Below are positions 21,206 to 32,100 of a stretch of DNA of 64,000 nt, one piece after another. The notes beneath the pieces were generated by a model. It had not been told where the DNA came from. It saw only the letters and a program-made list of their open reading frames with translations, and did not search any database. The stretch's first letter is position 1, and each line of letters opens with the position of its first letter. Origin of the DNA: Lamellibrachia columna (Eukaryota > Annelida > Polychaeta > Sabellida > Siboglinidae). A program made the position numbers and the translations under genes. The stretch covers positions 50,049,803-50,113,802 of the forward strand of contig OY759270.1 of assembly GCA_963662155.1 (NCBI GenBank), read 5' to 3'.

Positions 21206-22470
21206 AGGTCAACTATTGATGGCCGAAGGCACTGGAGTGAAGTGATTGGTCACTAATGGCTGAGTAGTGCTGGCTCACAGCGTTAAAAAAATTAGTGGTC
21301 TCTGATGGTCAGGTAGTGCTGTTTTACAGTCCTCGATCAAAGTCTGTGGTCAATTACTAGTGCCCGTTTAAGGCATTAGAATAAAGTCAGTAGTTACTAT
21401 GATCAAAAGTCAGTCGTTACTAATGATCAACTAATTACGGCTGGCATTTAACCCTGGGTAAGTTGGTGGTCTCTAATGGTTTCAGAAGGTGCAGCCTCGG
21501 GCAGCCTCACAGGCACTCGATCAAAGTTGATATCAATGTTTCGTAGTCATTTAAGTTTAGCTTACATTTAGCTTACATGCCATATCTTGTGTGCTGGTTT
21601 ATGTTGTATCATTTGGTGACCATCTGGAATGTTTGCTTTAGTCGTAAATTTGGTCGTTCTACACTGCTTTGTTTCAGCTACTGACAGCAACTAGTGTCTG
21701 ATGTGACATGGATGTTGAGTTGTCTTGGATGTTCCCATCACATTTGCACATATTTCAGTTAATAATACTTGTATTTCTGGCTTAGATTCCAGTGTAACAC
21801 TGTTGTGCGCAGTTTGATCTTCACTCTAGTGTAAACATATTTATTTTCCTATATTTACCCCATGGCAGGCATTTAGGGTGATCCTCAGATTGTAGAGTAG
21901 ACATGATGCTGGAGACACTTATGAGACGTAGATATGTTGGGCAGTACATTTGTGACACAATCCACAATTGAAAATTGTTGTTAATACATGTGTGATAATG
22001 TACAGGCAACGAATCCCAGTTGGGATTTCACATATGTTGAGGTGGTGCGTGCTTTTAATCCATAGCATAATGGCTGTGGGAGAATGGAGGCTTTATGTGT
22101 ATACATATCTTATAGTGTTTTATATTGTATCATATCATTTTATTGTAGATTGTTATGCTTGAAACGTGTGATTACTATCAATATGCTCTGCTAATAATCA
22201 TGTATGTGATTTTCAATGTTAACACTGACATCCATCATACCCATCCTGACATCCATCATACCCACCCTGATCCATATATTGACAGCTGTGTGAGGCAAAT
22301 GCTAATTTGTCTAAAATACTTACGTATTATTTTATAATGAAAATTGGCTATAAAATGTGTGATATCGTTACTGTCATATGACATGTCTCATGCCAGCCTT
22401 ATTGTCAGTGACAGTTAAAATTATAAGTAATTATTTGTGTAGATCATGCAATGTTTTATTAAATCAACAC
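21206..22470 (+). other. Afadin 3' UTR and downstream sequence
   Basis: No coding sequence is seen. The first ~330 bp contain degenerate repeats of the last coding bases (CACTGGATCGAAGTC, CTGGTCAGTA), recurring near 21229, 21337, 21374 and 21512. The first polyadenylation-like AATAAA is at 21380-21385. A short tandem pair of CATCCATCATACCCATCCTGA lies at 22229-22268. The true transcript end is not clear. Confidence 0.6.
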
Positions 22471-22529
22471 ATTAATTAGTTATGGTTAACATACATTTCT
22501 TGACGTGGAAACAGTTCCAGACCATTATA

Positions 22530-22790
22530 TAACCTGGTCCTGTGGGTAGCAGAAGCAGAAACCCGTCCAATGTGTAAAAGAAGCCCGTCCAGCGGGTAGC
22601 AAAAATCCATCCAGTGGGTAGCAGAAGCCTGTCCTGCGGGTAGCAAAAATCCATCCAGTGGGTAGCAAAAATCCATCCAGTGGGTAGCAGAAGCCCGTTC
22701 TGCGGGTAGCAAAAATCCATCCAGTGGGTAGCAGAAGCCTGTCCATTGGGTAACAGAAACCCATCCAGTGTGTAGCTGTGTTATAATATG
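22530..22790 (+). repeat. 22-bp minisatellite
   Basis: About eleven copies of a 22-bp unit alternate between GGGTAGCAAAAATCCATCCA plus GT and GGGTAGCAGAAGCCTGTCCT plus GC, giving a partial 44-bp higher-order pattern. The open frames across it on the minus strand are repeat artefacts. The sequence after it (22800-23360) shows nothing recognisable apart from a C-rich interspersed repeat fragment near 23225-23330. Confidence 0.9.
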
Positions 22791-23370
22791 CCTGGTACTG
22801 TGGGTAATAAATAAAATAATTTTAAAAAATGCCTGATACAATACCATGGCATTGGTGGGTACTAACATATTTTATTAAAGTTTTAGAAATGGTATAGTTA
22901 ATGCACTAATTATATTTGTTATCCACAATGTAGCAGGAGATCGAACTTGCTGGGTTCACTAACCATTATGACAACACACTGGTTTACACAAACACAGCTG
23001 AATGGACACTTGAATGAGCTTGTGAATACATTCATCCTATGTTGAAATAGTAATTTGTACATGTAAAAATTAAATGCATGCTTTTAGTTGACTTGATTGT
23101 GTGTATGCTGGTTTGTGCAGTAGCTGGAGGTCAGCCTTAGTTTGTTAATAATTATAATGATCTTTATTTTAATAAACAAGTAAATATTGCTGTTAACAGT
23201 TTGTCTTGCTGGTGCTTGGACCATGCTTGCTATTGTTATTGGCCGGAGGTGGACTCAAAATTGGTGGGAGGTTAGCCCCCAAAACAAATGGGAGGTTGAT
23301 ATCCCTGCCACACCCCCTGAGGAGGGAACCAACCCATTATAATAACTACATATAACATATAGTGACCTAC

Positions 23371-23702
23371 CTGTACACATCAAAGGCAACTCCATGAAAC
23401 AGCCCCTTTCCATATAACTCTGAGTGACCTATGTGTATCACTTTATATGCTCTCTGTAGTGTGTTCCACTCGTAGGGGGATCCTAGATATGCCACTGAGT
23501 TCCTTGTGTAAACCTTTTCTAGCCATACTCTGCTCTTTGTGACTCTGTCTCTGGTAGAGTTGCTCCGAACTTTTCGTAATGAGATACCAGTGGTATGTAA
23601 TACTCTAAGGCGGTCCAGCGCAATTGCCACTGACACAGCCAACGACACACTGTCAACGTCAATATTTCCCGGATCCCGGATATCGTCATTTATTTGGTTC
23701 AT
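23371..23702 (-). CDS. Possible coding exon of unknown function
   Basis: Reading leftward from ATG at 23702 (context AACCATGA), 110 complete codons plus two bases are open and end in a consensus donor (ACAG then GTAGGT, at 23370). The product starts MNQINDDIRDPGNIDVDSVS and ends SELYGKGLFHGVAFDVYR. I do not recognise it and found no following exon. A diverged, stop-containing relative lies at about 32100-32345 in the same orientation. It could be part of a gene duplicated along with its neighbours, or an exon of a mobile element. Confidence 0.3.
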
Positions 23703-23789
23703 GGTTGTGGCTTCAAGTTCCTGCTTAGATCCCTATGTGCTATATTAGTCATCTCAACTTAGACCTCTATGTGCTATATTAGTCATCTG

Positions 23790-26230
23790 ATTTGGTGTGA
23801 TTACCGATTCAACATATGTCCAATAGGCTGCTCTGGTTTCTTTCCTAATGGTGCATTTCAAGGTCTGTAATTTAGTTGTCCGAATTTTTTATTTCTTTGA
23901 TCCCTTCTTTGTTTTCTTAAAAAGTCGATCCCTGGCTGACTGCGTCATGTACGTTCGTTGTTTAAACCGTTTTTTGCTCGTCTAGCTGTCGATATCAGAT
24001 TCAGACTGATGGCACTAATTGCTAGTATCAGGAGATATCCCCGGACAATATCCTACGTCAATATTCATCCCGGACAATACCCCCTAGGACAATACACCCC
24101 TGGTCAAAATCCCCAATACAAATGCATATTATAGTTATTAATATATAACTATCAACATAAATGAATATGATAATTATTAATATATAAATATCTATATAAA
24201 TGTTTCTGCGTCATGTCAATATACATAGCTTTGTTATTATTTTCTCTGACAACATCAATGTATAATTATCTGCATAAATCGGACAATCGCCAATCCAAAT
24301 GCATACTGTAGTTATTAATGTAAATGAGACTGCGTAAAGACTATCTAAAGTTAGCGGGTCATCGTTCTAATTGAGTATAACAGTACTTCAGATGGAAAGT
24401 TTTGGACAGATTTCTTCACCGAACCGGAAAAAATGTGTTTAAATAATTTCTTTTTCAATAGTAAATAATAAAAAAGGAGGCGGCCGGGGACAAGAAACTA
24501 GTTTATTTTTTACTAGGCCTAATGTAGTGTTACAATATACTCCGCTTTATTAATTTTATATCTTTAATCAATATATAATTATCTACATAAATTTCACTGA
24601 GCTTTATTTATTTTCGTCTGCATATTTACATAAACCTAACAGGTAACCATGTTTTAAACAAGATTTGATGCTTTGATTTGAACCCAGGTTTGATACATAA
24701 ACTCACGGTTGCTTCTTCTTTGATTTCCTGAACGTAATTATGACATAGCGTCACACAAAAGCGATAGCACTATTGCGAAATCCGGTTAAATATGCGACAT
24801 ATTCGATAGCTATTCCGGGTGTGTCCAGGAAGCACTCGAGGTTGGCGGGCAATTTCCAAGTAAGTCACCCTTCCCCACGCACTCGGCAATGAGTCGGTGA
24901 ATACCGCCACTATAAATAACTCACGAACACTTTATACGGGCCAGTTTATGTATTATCTTTTTTCACGCTCGTTAGCAAAGTCAGCCAACTGTGACAGGCG
25001 CTCAGCGTGCCAATCCGGAACATCCTCACGATGAACTAACACAATAGTCAGTTAATAAAACGTGCAATGTGCTGGAAAGTAACTAAGACAAGTTGTATTT
25101 AAGTCTGCTGTAGCCTACTAATAGTAGGCTACAGCAGATAGGTAAAACAAGATAGCATTTTGTGATAAAACCATGAACATGGTTGGCTGAACAATTAATT
25201 AACCGTGAATTAACTATTGTGCAATATGACTAATAATTACTTGACAGTGACTAAGACCTTCCAGGGGTTACCCCTCTTTTTTAGACACAGTGATGCAGTC
25301 GATGACTGATGTCGATTGAAAGTTGTCACATTAAAACAGTATTGTCTGACAATTCAATTGATTCGTAATGTACATGATATACAAATAACCCAATCAGAGG
25401 ACGGTTTCACTGCTGGCGTTGCTATACAATTAATGTTTACGTCAACGAGACCTAAATAATTAATAACATCATTTTAGCATATATTATAGAAAGCAGGAAA
25501 TAGCACTAACTAGCGTTAAAAATAAGCACAAAACAAAACATGTTATTCAAAACCGTAAAAGGGATAGCTCATTGCCTTTGAATCAAACAACTGGAAAACT
25601 ATTTTCAGTAAATAAACAACCTAGCTGAGTTGCATTTAAAAAATAGAGTACCCATCCCTGGGGCAAGACGGTCCTCTGCCTGGGGCAACACGGTCCATGA
25701 CTCCCTCCCAGTGTTTTTCACACTTCGTAACGCTGGCCTGTACACCCCTAAACCTACGTTGGTTTTGAGAAATGACTGATGTTGATTAAATTATGCGTAC
25801 ACCTTTATTCACCAAGTTTGCATACCTTTCGAGCGCCATTGAATACTTAACTGATGCATATTAAAGTCCTCACTCCTTTTCCCTTCGAATTCGGTTGAAA
25901 TATACCCAAAAACTGGCATAGCACTCCATGATATCAGTCTGATATCGACCGCTAGACGAACAAAAACTTTTTCAATAACGAACGTAACGATCACCAAGAC
26001 GCCTCCCCCACCCTCGCGTAACACTCCGTAACGCTTACCCGACACCCCACCCCCTCAGCGTGACGTACTTTATGGATGGTCCATTATCATTGAACACAAT
26101 GCCCTTTCGGGACTATACCGCATTGAAAATTAATTTAAAATGCCATGACAAAAATAATCACGTATATCGAGTAATTTGTATTTCACGAACAAGACGGACG
26201 GAACACATCAGTAGGACTAGTTAAATTTAT
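23790..26230. other. Repeat-rich intergenic stretch, duplicated elsewhere in the window
   Basis: No gene is visible. Parts of it recur downstream. The AATATCCCCGGACAATATCC-type array at 24030-24115 matches 32775-32865. The block at 24790-24910 (AGGAAGCACTCGAGGTTGGC) matches 31220-31330, 37510-37600 and 38350-38460. The block 25170-25620 matches 39180-39600. A perfect palindrome with 17-bp arms is at 25104-25138. It reads as old segmental-duplication debris. Confidence 0.6.
25104..25138. repeat. Perfect palindrome, 17-bp arms, 1-nt loop
   Basis: TCTGCTGTAGCCTACTA (25104-25120), one A, then TAGTAGGCTACAGCAGA (25122-25138). The paralogous segment near 38870 has only the right half (GGGCTACAGCAGATAG), so the palindrome arose in, or was lost from, one duplicate. 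Confidence 0.95.
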
Positions 26231-26499
26231 GGATTGGCCGACGATTGGGGTAATGTAATACCCCAGTTTATAAATGCCCTGCCATCGCCCAACGGCGCGG
26301 TATCAGTGCAACAACGCATTTCGTTGTCCCTGCGAACAATAAAGACGGCACTCCTGTACCTACGGTAACTACCCCGTTCACTTCCCCTTTAACGCGGATG
26401 TACGGAACAAAACACGGATCTACCAGACATTATTGCACAATGACTGAATTGACGTCAAACTTTGAAAACGGACCCTGATCAGCCATGCAGCTGTCCTAA

Positions 26500-26663
26500 C
26501 GGGTAGGGTATATAAGCGACAAAACGGGTTAACGGGTCACTCACTAATAGTGCCTCAGCGATTCCACTTGACAGCACGACATTGTCTGAGAGAGACAACA
26601 CTCACACGATCAGCTTGACATCGATACTTCGACAACAACACTAATAAACAACACAACGTTTGG
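26500..26663 (+). promoter_or_regulatory. TATA promoter and noncoding exon 1 of SWAP-70-like copy 1
   Basis: A TATA box, TATATAAG, stands at 26509-26516, followed ~25-30 bp later by an initiator-like GGTCACTCACT near 26536. The transcribed leader then runs to TTTGG before GTGAGT (donor at 26664). The matching acceptor is TTACTTCAG ending at 27407, eight bases before the ATG. The 5' UTR is therefore split by a ~740-bp intron (26664-27407). The same leader recurs in copy 3 (35450-35598), which supports it being functional sequence. Confidence 0.65.
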
Positions 26664-27415
26664 GTGAGTTGAGTTTCATTGTTAATATAATATTACACTG
26701 TGTGTATGTCTATGTGTATGTTTTGTCTGTCAATGTTGTCGCGTGTTGCATGTAGGGTCTATGTTAGATAATGGACACACAGTATATAGGCCCTATTTAT
26801 TGTAACGTCAATCGTGACTCTGGGCCGTGTCTATCACTCGGCACGAATTTGTTCGATCTCACTCTGTCTACGAGAAAGCACATCTAGTCTAGCTCTATTT
26901 ATTTAAATATATAGCGATTATTGTTATGAGTGTATGTATGTTTTACAATGATAGTGCACGCCTATGAACTGAATAGTCCCGGATATGTGGCGCTTTACAC
27001 ATTTTAGTAGGCACTAATAATGACGATGATCAATAATAGTAATAATAATAATCTATTTAAATTAGCCATAACCAATTATGTTTGAAAAGCGGTGTGCTGC
27101 ATCAGCATTTTCTAATGTCATTCTGGGAAATAACAATCGACGACGTATAATTATGAATCGTCATGTTTCCCGGTGTATTTCTGTCGATTGATGGATGGGG
27201 TTGGAATGTATTTGACTATAATTTGAATACTTGATCGGAATATTTTATTGTACATATAGAAACATGTCAACAAATCAGGCCCACCAATTTCCGAAAACCC
27301 ACTTCGGGATTCTCAGTGAGCCTGACCAATTTCCACAGCTAGCAAGTGTCACGGAGACAGAACGCTTCATAACATCTGAGTGTTACATACGTAAAACTTT
27401 ACTTCAGACGTCGAC

Positions 27416-30336
27416 ATGCCTGGGGAATGGTTGATGTGCGTGTGGCATGCGGCCGGGGCACGCGACAAGTCCGGGCGAGTAACGCCAGCCGCCATCCGCA
27501 ACATCACCGAGTCGTTCTCGCAGTTCGCCGTCTTCGACTTCAGCAGAGACCATTACATGTCCTTGTTCCGGGGCGACACCGTCGACTTCGACGCCTACAA
27601 GCGTTACGTGACAGACGCACTGGAGGCGGCCGGCGCCAAGGCGACAGTGAAAGCGCGACAGATCGAGGACAGTTGTTGGAAGATCTACGACACGGCGACA
27701 GGAGAAAGGTACATGAGATTGACACGCGATGACACTCGCAAACTGTGGTACGTCTTCAACCGACTGGCAACTGTCGGATCGCATCCCGTTTCTGCGACAA
27801 AGACACATGTCAACTGGCTTTGTGACAACCTCGCTGTCAACATGGACACCATCTACAGCGAAGTCATGGCCAACAGCTGGGTGAGCTTTACTGATCTTCT
27901 TGCTCACCTCAACAAGACACTCTTCGCTGGAGTCACCACAGAAACCATCCACGAAGCCGTTGATGTCGTCTACAGGTAAGCTCGATTCATCACTGGGACT
28001 GACTATTCACACCGCACTGATTAAAATGTCAAATGCTAGTGACGTATTAAGTGCCTAAATATCATTATTGTTGTGATGTTAACTCCACAGTACTGCGCAG
28101 AACCGATTTTGTATTTATAATGTCGGTGCACATAATCTACAACTTGTGCACCTCTTACGCCCGTTTCTCTTTTACCTTTTCTGATTCATCGGCTCTCTGT
28201 CACCGCCCCATATTAAATATGTGAACAGTATTATACATCCTTCTCCTCTCGTTTTAGTAAACTGCAAAATAAAAAATAAATGGCAAACAAAGTAATCATT
28301 GTATTATTGTATTTATCAGTTTCCTAGAATTCATTTCCATAAATGTTATAAACCAATCTTGCCTTGCCCGAATTAAATCGTCGCAACTCGTTTGTCTGGT
28401 CTACCCAGAGGTGCAATCAATAAACCTGTTCATCCATACACTGGGTGAAGGAATGCATGACTATTGAAGTATTTCCTCGACCGACACGGAGTTATAGTAA
28501 GCCCGTATTTCCCGCAGGTGGCTGGTCGAGGAGGTCATCAAAGTCGGCTGGTTGCACAAGCGTACGAAGAAGCACGCCAATTGGACGAACTGGACGAGAC
28601 GCTGGTTCATCCTGTCGGCCAAGAGCCTCAACTACTTCAACGCCGAGCACGACGGCCGCCAGATGGGAACGGTCGCCATCTCACGGACGTCAGTCGTCGA
28701 GACGCAGGAAGACTGCTGGAGTCTGACGGGCAGGCGCCGGTATCGACTGAAGGTAACCAACAGGCCTCACCTGGAGATCGAGATGAGCGCCGGCAACGAC
28801 CCGGAGAAGGCGGAGTGGCTGACGGTGCTGCGAGAGTGTGTAGAGAGCGCCCAATCGGGCAACACACCCGTCAGTCTCCTGATGAAGCAGCTGGGGCGAG
28901 ACAGCTCGGAGCCTACGGTCGCCCGCGAGCGACTACAGACAATGCAGCGAGACGTGCGACGCATTACGAGGAAAGAACTCGCCAACGAGGATCGAGTGGA
29001 GGAAACAGCACAGCGCAGCGAGGATGAATGTCCTTATGACAATATGACGTTCAACCTTCAGAAGGACAAACTCAAGATGATGTTCATCAAGATTGACAAA
29101 AACGGTAACGGACTGATAGACAAAGACGAGTTTGCCGCCTTTATCGGTGAGTTGGGCGTGAAGATACCTAGGGCGGAACTCGACTTGGTGTACGATACCA
29201 TCGGTCCAGACAACGTGAAGGGCGTCACCTTCGACAAGTTCATGCAGTATTTCGTCTCCTTCGTGATGGGGGACAGCGCCAGCGCACAGCACGAATCGCG
29301 ACTGCGAGCCGCCTTCCTCGAGGCAGACAGGGATGGATCGGGCTGCGTCAGCTTCAAGGAGTTCGCCACATACTTGATGTCGAAACGGCGTCAGTTGACG
29401 GTCAGCGGTCTCCTTGTTGACTTCGACAAGATAGGCGCATCAGAAACCGGTAAGATCGAGTACAAACAATTCCGGCAGTTTATGAGCCGACAGGCAAGTC
29501 TGCTGAGCAACCCGGACGATGATGAAGGCGAAACAGACGACAAGTCTGAGATGCTCGAGACGTGTCTACGAAGCTACTACTCGCAGGTAGACGCCGACGA
29601 CATGAAGACGCACCTGCAGAAGCGTTGGAAGGTGTTCGCGAGCTTCAAGCGATACGGCAACAAGAACCTGGTGATGAAGGGCGAAGGCGGTATCGTGGAT
29701 GACCACATGCCCGGTCAGTACAGCCTTCTTGACCTCGCCTGCTTCAACGACCTGCCACCCATCACGCCGAAGCACGCAGTCATCAAGGACGTTCGCTGGA
29801 ACTCTAGCGGCCTTCCAGGCGTCTCCGGTCGAATCGTCTTCCCCCACTCTGTCGACACGACCATCCCCGTCGAGATCGCCACCAACGAGCACCTGGCTTA
29901 CTACGACTGCACGCTGGCGACCGGCAACCAGATGCAGGTGTCGCTGCTGTACCGCCACGGCCTGCAGGACTTCACCTACGAGAACAACTACCTACAGGAC
30001 TACGTCACTCACGAGGACGGGGCGGGCGGCGCAGGTCTCGAGACGCACGAATTCGCACATCTCGACTGTCCGCTGGAAGACGACGCCGGGGTGTTCGTTA
30101 TCGGCAAACTACTAACGGTTGACGGAGGCAACGAACTTCACCTAACCGCCTTCAAGGTGCCGACACTGCACACGATCTACGTCGCTCCAAACGTCATCCA
30201 CAGCAACGACTACCTGAAGGGAACCTGGAGAACTATGCTCTCGGACGAGGCCAACATAGATCACGTGCAGCTGGTGCACATGCGCAGGAATAACAGTGTC
30301 GAACAGTATGAACACTTCCAGTTCTCCTTCTGTTGA
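27416..30336 (+). CDS. SWAP-70/DEF6-like protein with EF-hands and a novel C-terminal domain (copy 1, intact)
   Basis: Coding exons 27416-27975 and 28518-30336 join in phase (the split AGG encodes R187) to give 792 residues. Residues 1-190 match the N-terminal EF-hand-like region of SWAP-70/DEF6 (DSCWKIYDT, DDTRKLWYVFNRLAT, VSFTDLLAHLN, IHEAVDVVYR). Residues ~193-303 are a PH domain (VGWLHKR, NWTRRWFIL, final AEWLTVLRE). Canonical EF-hand loops follow at 380-391 (DKNGNGLIDKDE) and 457-468 (DRDGSGCVSFKE), with a degenerate one near 486. Residues ~545-792 form a domain I do not recognise (NEHLAYYD, RHGLQDFTYE, APNVIHSNDYLKGTWRTML), perhaps beta-rich or cupin-like. SWAP-70 and DEF6 normally end in a coiled coil, which is absent here. 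It probably acts in the cytoplasm, sensing calcium and phosphoinositides. Confidence 0.8.
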
Positions 30337-31000
30337 AGACGTCCTGTGACGTTCAATGTTTCGTCAGCTGAAAGCTGCCGAATTTGAACTGTACGTTTGA
30401 CCAGTAAAATCGGACCTTGTTAGTATGTCATATGTATTGATTTGTTAGGATGTGACTTGTATTTATCAACCGATAACCAGTGCTATGTACTTTTTTGGTA
30501 AAATTTAACCACTATCATTATTATAGTCATCATTATCATCAATATTATCACCATCATTAAATATAATTTGTATAAATATAAACATTTGTCTAAATATGAA
30601 ATGTATATTAATTTGTATTCAGTTGAATGCCACCACTAGCATATTAATTTAGTTGTTTCGCCGTGCACTGACACTGTCGTATATTATATAATTACAGTGA
30701 TCAGCATATTATGTAATAATAATAATGGTTGTTGAGAACCATGGTAAAATATCTAGCTTAGTATATGCGTATTTATTGAATTCGTATCATGTTTACCCGC
30801 AAATGTTACAGTGTAATCTTTATTAACCTTGAGTAGTGACACCTAGTCACCTACCTCACAGTACGACACCGCGCTGGGCGTCTGATTATAAGACGGTCGT
30901 TTGCTATTTTTTATTTATCAATCCATTAATGTTTGCGTTTATTGCTAATGTATTAAGGCATACAATAAAGTTTGATTAATACTATAACATCTTTTGTATA
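30337..31000 (+). other. 3' UTR of SWAP-70-like copy 1 with polyadenylation signal
   Basis: AT-rich sequence with no reading frame follows the TGA. AATAAA is at 30964-30969, about 630 bp after the stop. The last ~280 bp (from GGTTGTTGAGAACC) are conserved at 37027-37320, where the signal ATAATAAAG is also kept. Confidence 0.6.
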
Positions 31001-31057
31001 CGTACTTACTTACGTATCTACACACCTACTTACCGACCTACCTATTTACCAAACCAC

Positions 31058-31108
31058 GCACGCACGCAAGCACGCACGCATGAACGCACGCACGCACGCA
31101 CGCACTCA
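31058..31108 (+). repeat. (ACGC)n microsatellite
   Basis: Imperfect ACGC/GCAC repeats downstream of copy 1. A similar tract stands in the paralogous position at 37345-37390, so it was duplicated with the gene. Confidence 0.9.
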
Positions 31109-31479
31109 CGTGTACTAGTTAACCGACGTTGGTGTTGAGGGTTCTTCCGGTACATTTTATTTTCAAAAGCATTGGCGCTATTGGAATTCTGGTTAATTGT
31201 GCAGCATATTCGATAGTTATTCTGGATGTATTCAGGAAGCAGTCGAACATGGCGGGCAGTTTCAAAGCGAGTCTACTCTGTCCACGCACTCGACAATGGG
31301 CCAGTGAAGACCGCCACTATAAATAACACACGAGTGCTCTACTCATGTTTGGACCTTCGTTCCCGGAGTGGCGTATTTGGATTTTTTGGGCAGAATTTTT
31401 TTTATTTGTTTCGTACGTAGCATGCGCGCCAGACATTGTAGCATGGTAAACTAACGGGTGGCCATGCCTGCCCCCCCCC

Positions 31480-32100
31480 GTGAGATACGCCGTGATGTTT
31501 TGAAACAGGTAAACCATGGTAAAATACCATAATGTTTTGAACCGGGTAAAACTTAACTACGTTCTAACACAACGCAGTGTCCAATCCTCGGGATTGCTCA
31601 AACTGCTTTACACTTCACCCCCTGGCAGACCTGTTTACACTTCACCCCCTGGCAGACCTGTTTACACTTCACCCCCTGGCATACCTGTTTACACTTCACC
31701 CCCTGGCAGACCTGTTTACACTTCACCCCCTGGCAGACCTGTTCATCCCAACGCCATATCGACTTCTCTGGGAACAATTCAGTCACCCAGCAATTATTGC
31801 GAGAAGATATTCGTTCAGATTTCCACCTCTGTCTGTAGCCAGGTACTTATTTATACAGCTGAGTGATTAATTTATGCAGCTGAGTGAACTGTGGCAACGT
31901 GGGATGAACGAAATTGCCAAAGTTTCGAAACGGCGGCAAGAGGATTCGAACCCGGGTTCTCTCGATTGACAGCCCGACGTTATATATGCCGCGCCCCACC
32001 ATGGTATACCATACATTACCATACACAATATATGACATGCATGGAATACCATGGTCTACCACGGTTTAGCACAATACCATGATATATCGTGGTGCATTTT
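31480..32100. repeat. Duplicated repeat block: ACCATGGTA palindromes, 27-bp array and minus-strand SINE
   Basis: Three parts are visible. At 31497-31545 and 31995-32090 there are clusters of ACCATGGTA-type palindromes. At 31609-31745 a 27-bp unit (TTTACACTTCACCCCCTGGC plus AGACCTG) is repeated five times. At about 31862-31990 there is a tRNA-derived SINE on the minus strand with a perfect B box (GGTTCGAATCC, complement of 31942-31952) followed by GCCGTTTCGAAACTTTGG. The paralogous block at 37855-38265 has the palindromes and SINE body but only one 27-bp unit. Confidence 0.75.

Noticed and set aside
28445..29115. Alternative Arg-rich frames over SWAP-70-like exon 3
   Set aside because: The frame chosen shows PH and EF-hand motifs and joins exon 2 in phase. 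The others are shadows of GC-rich codons.
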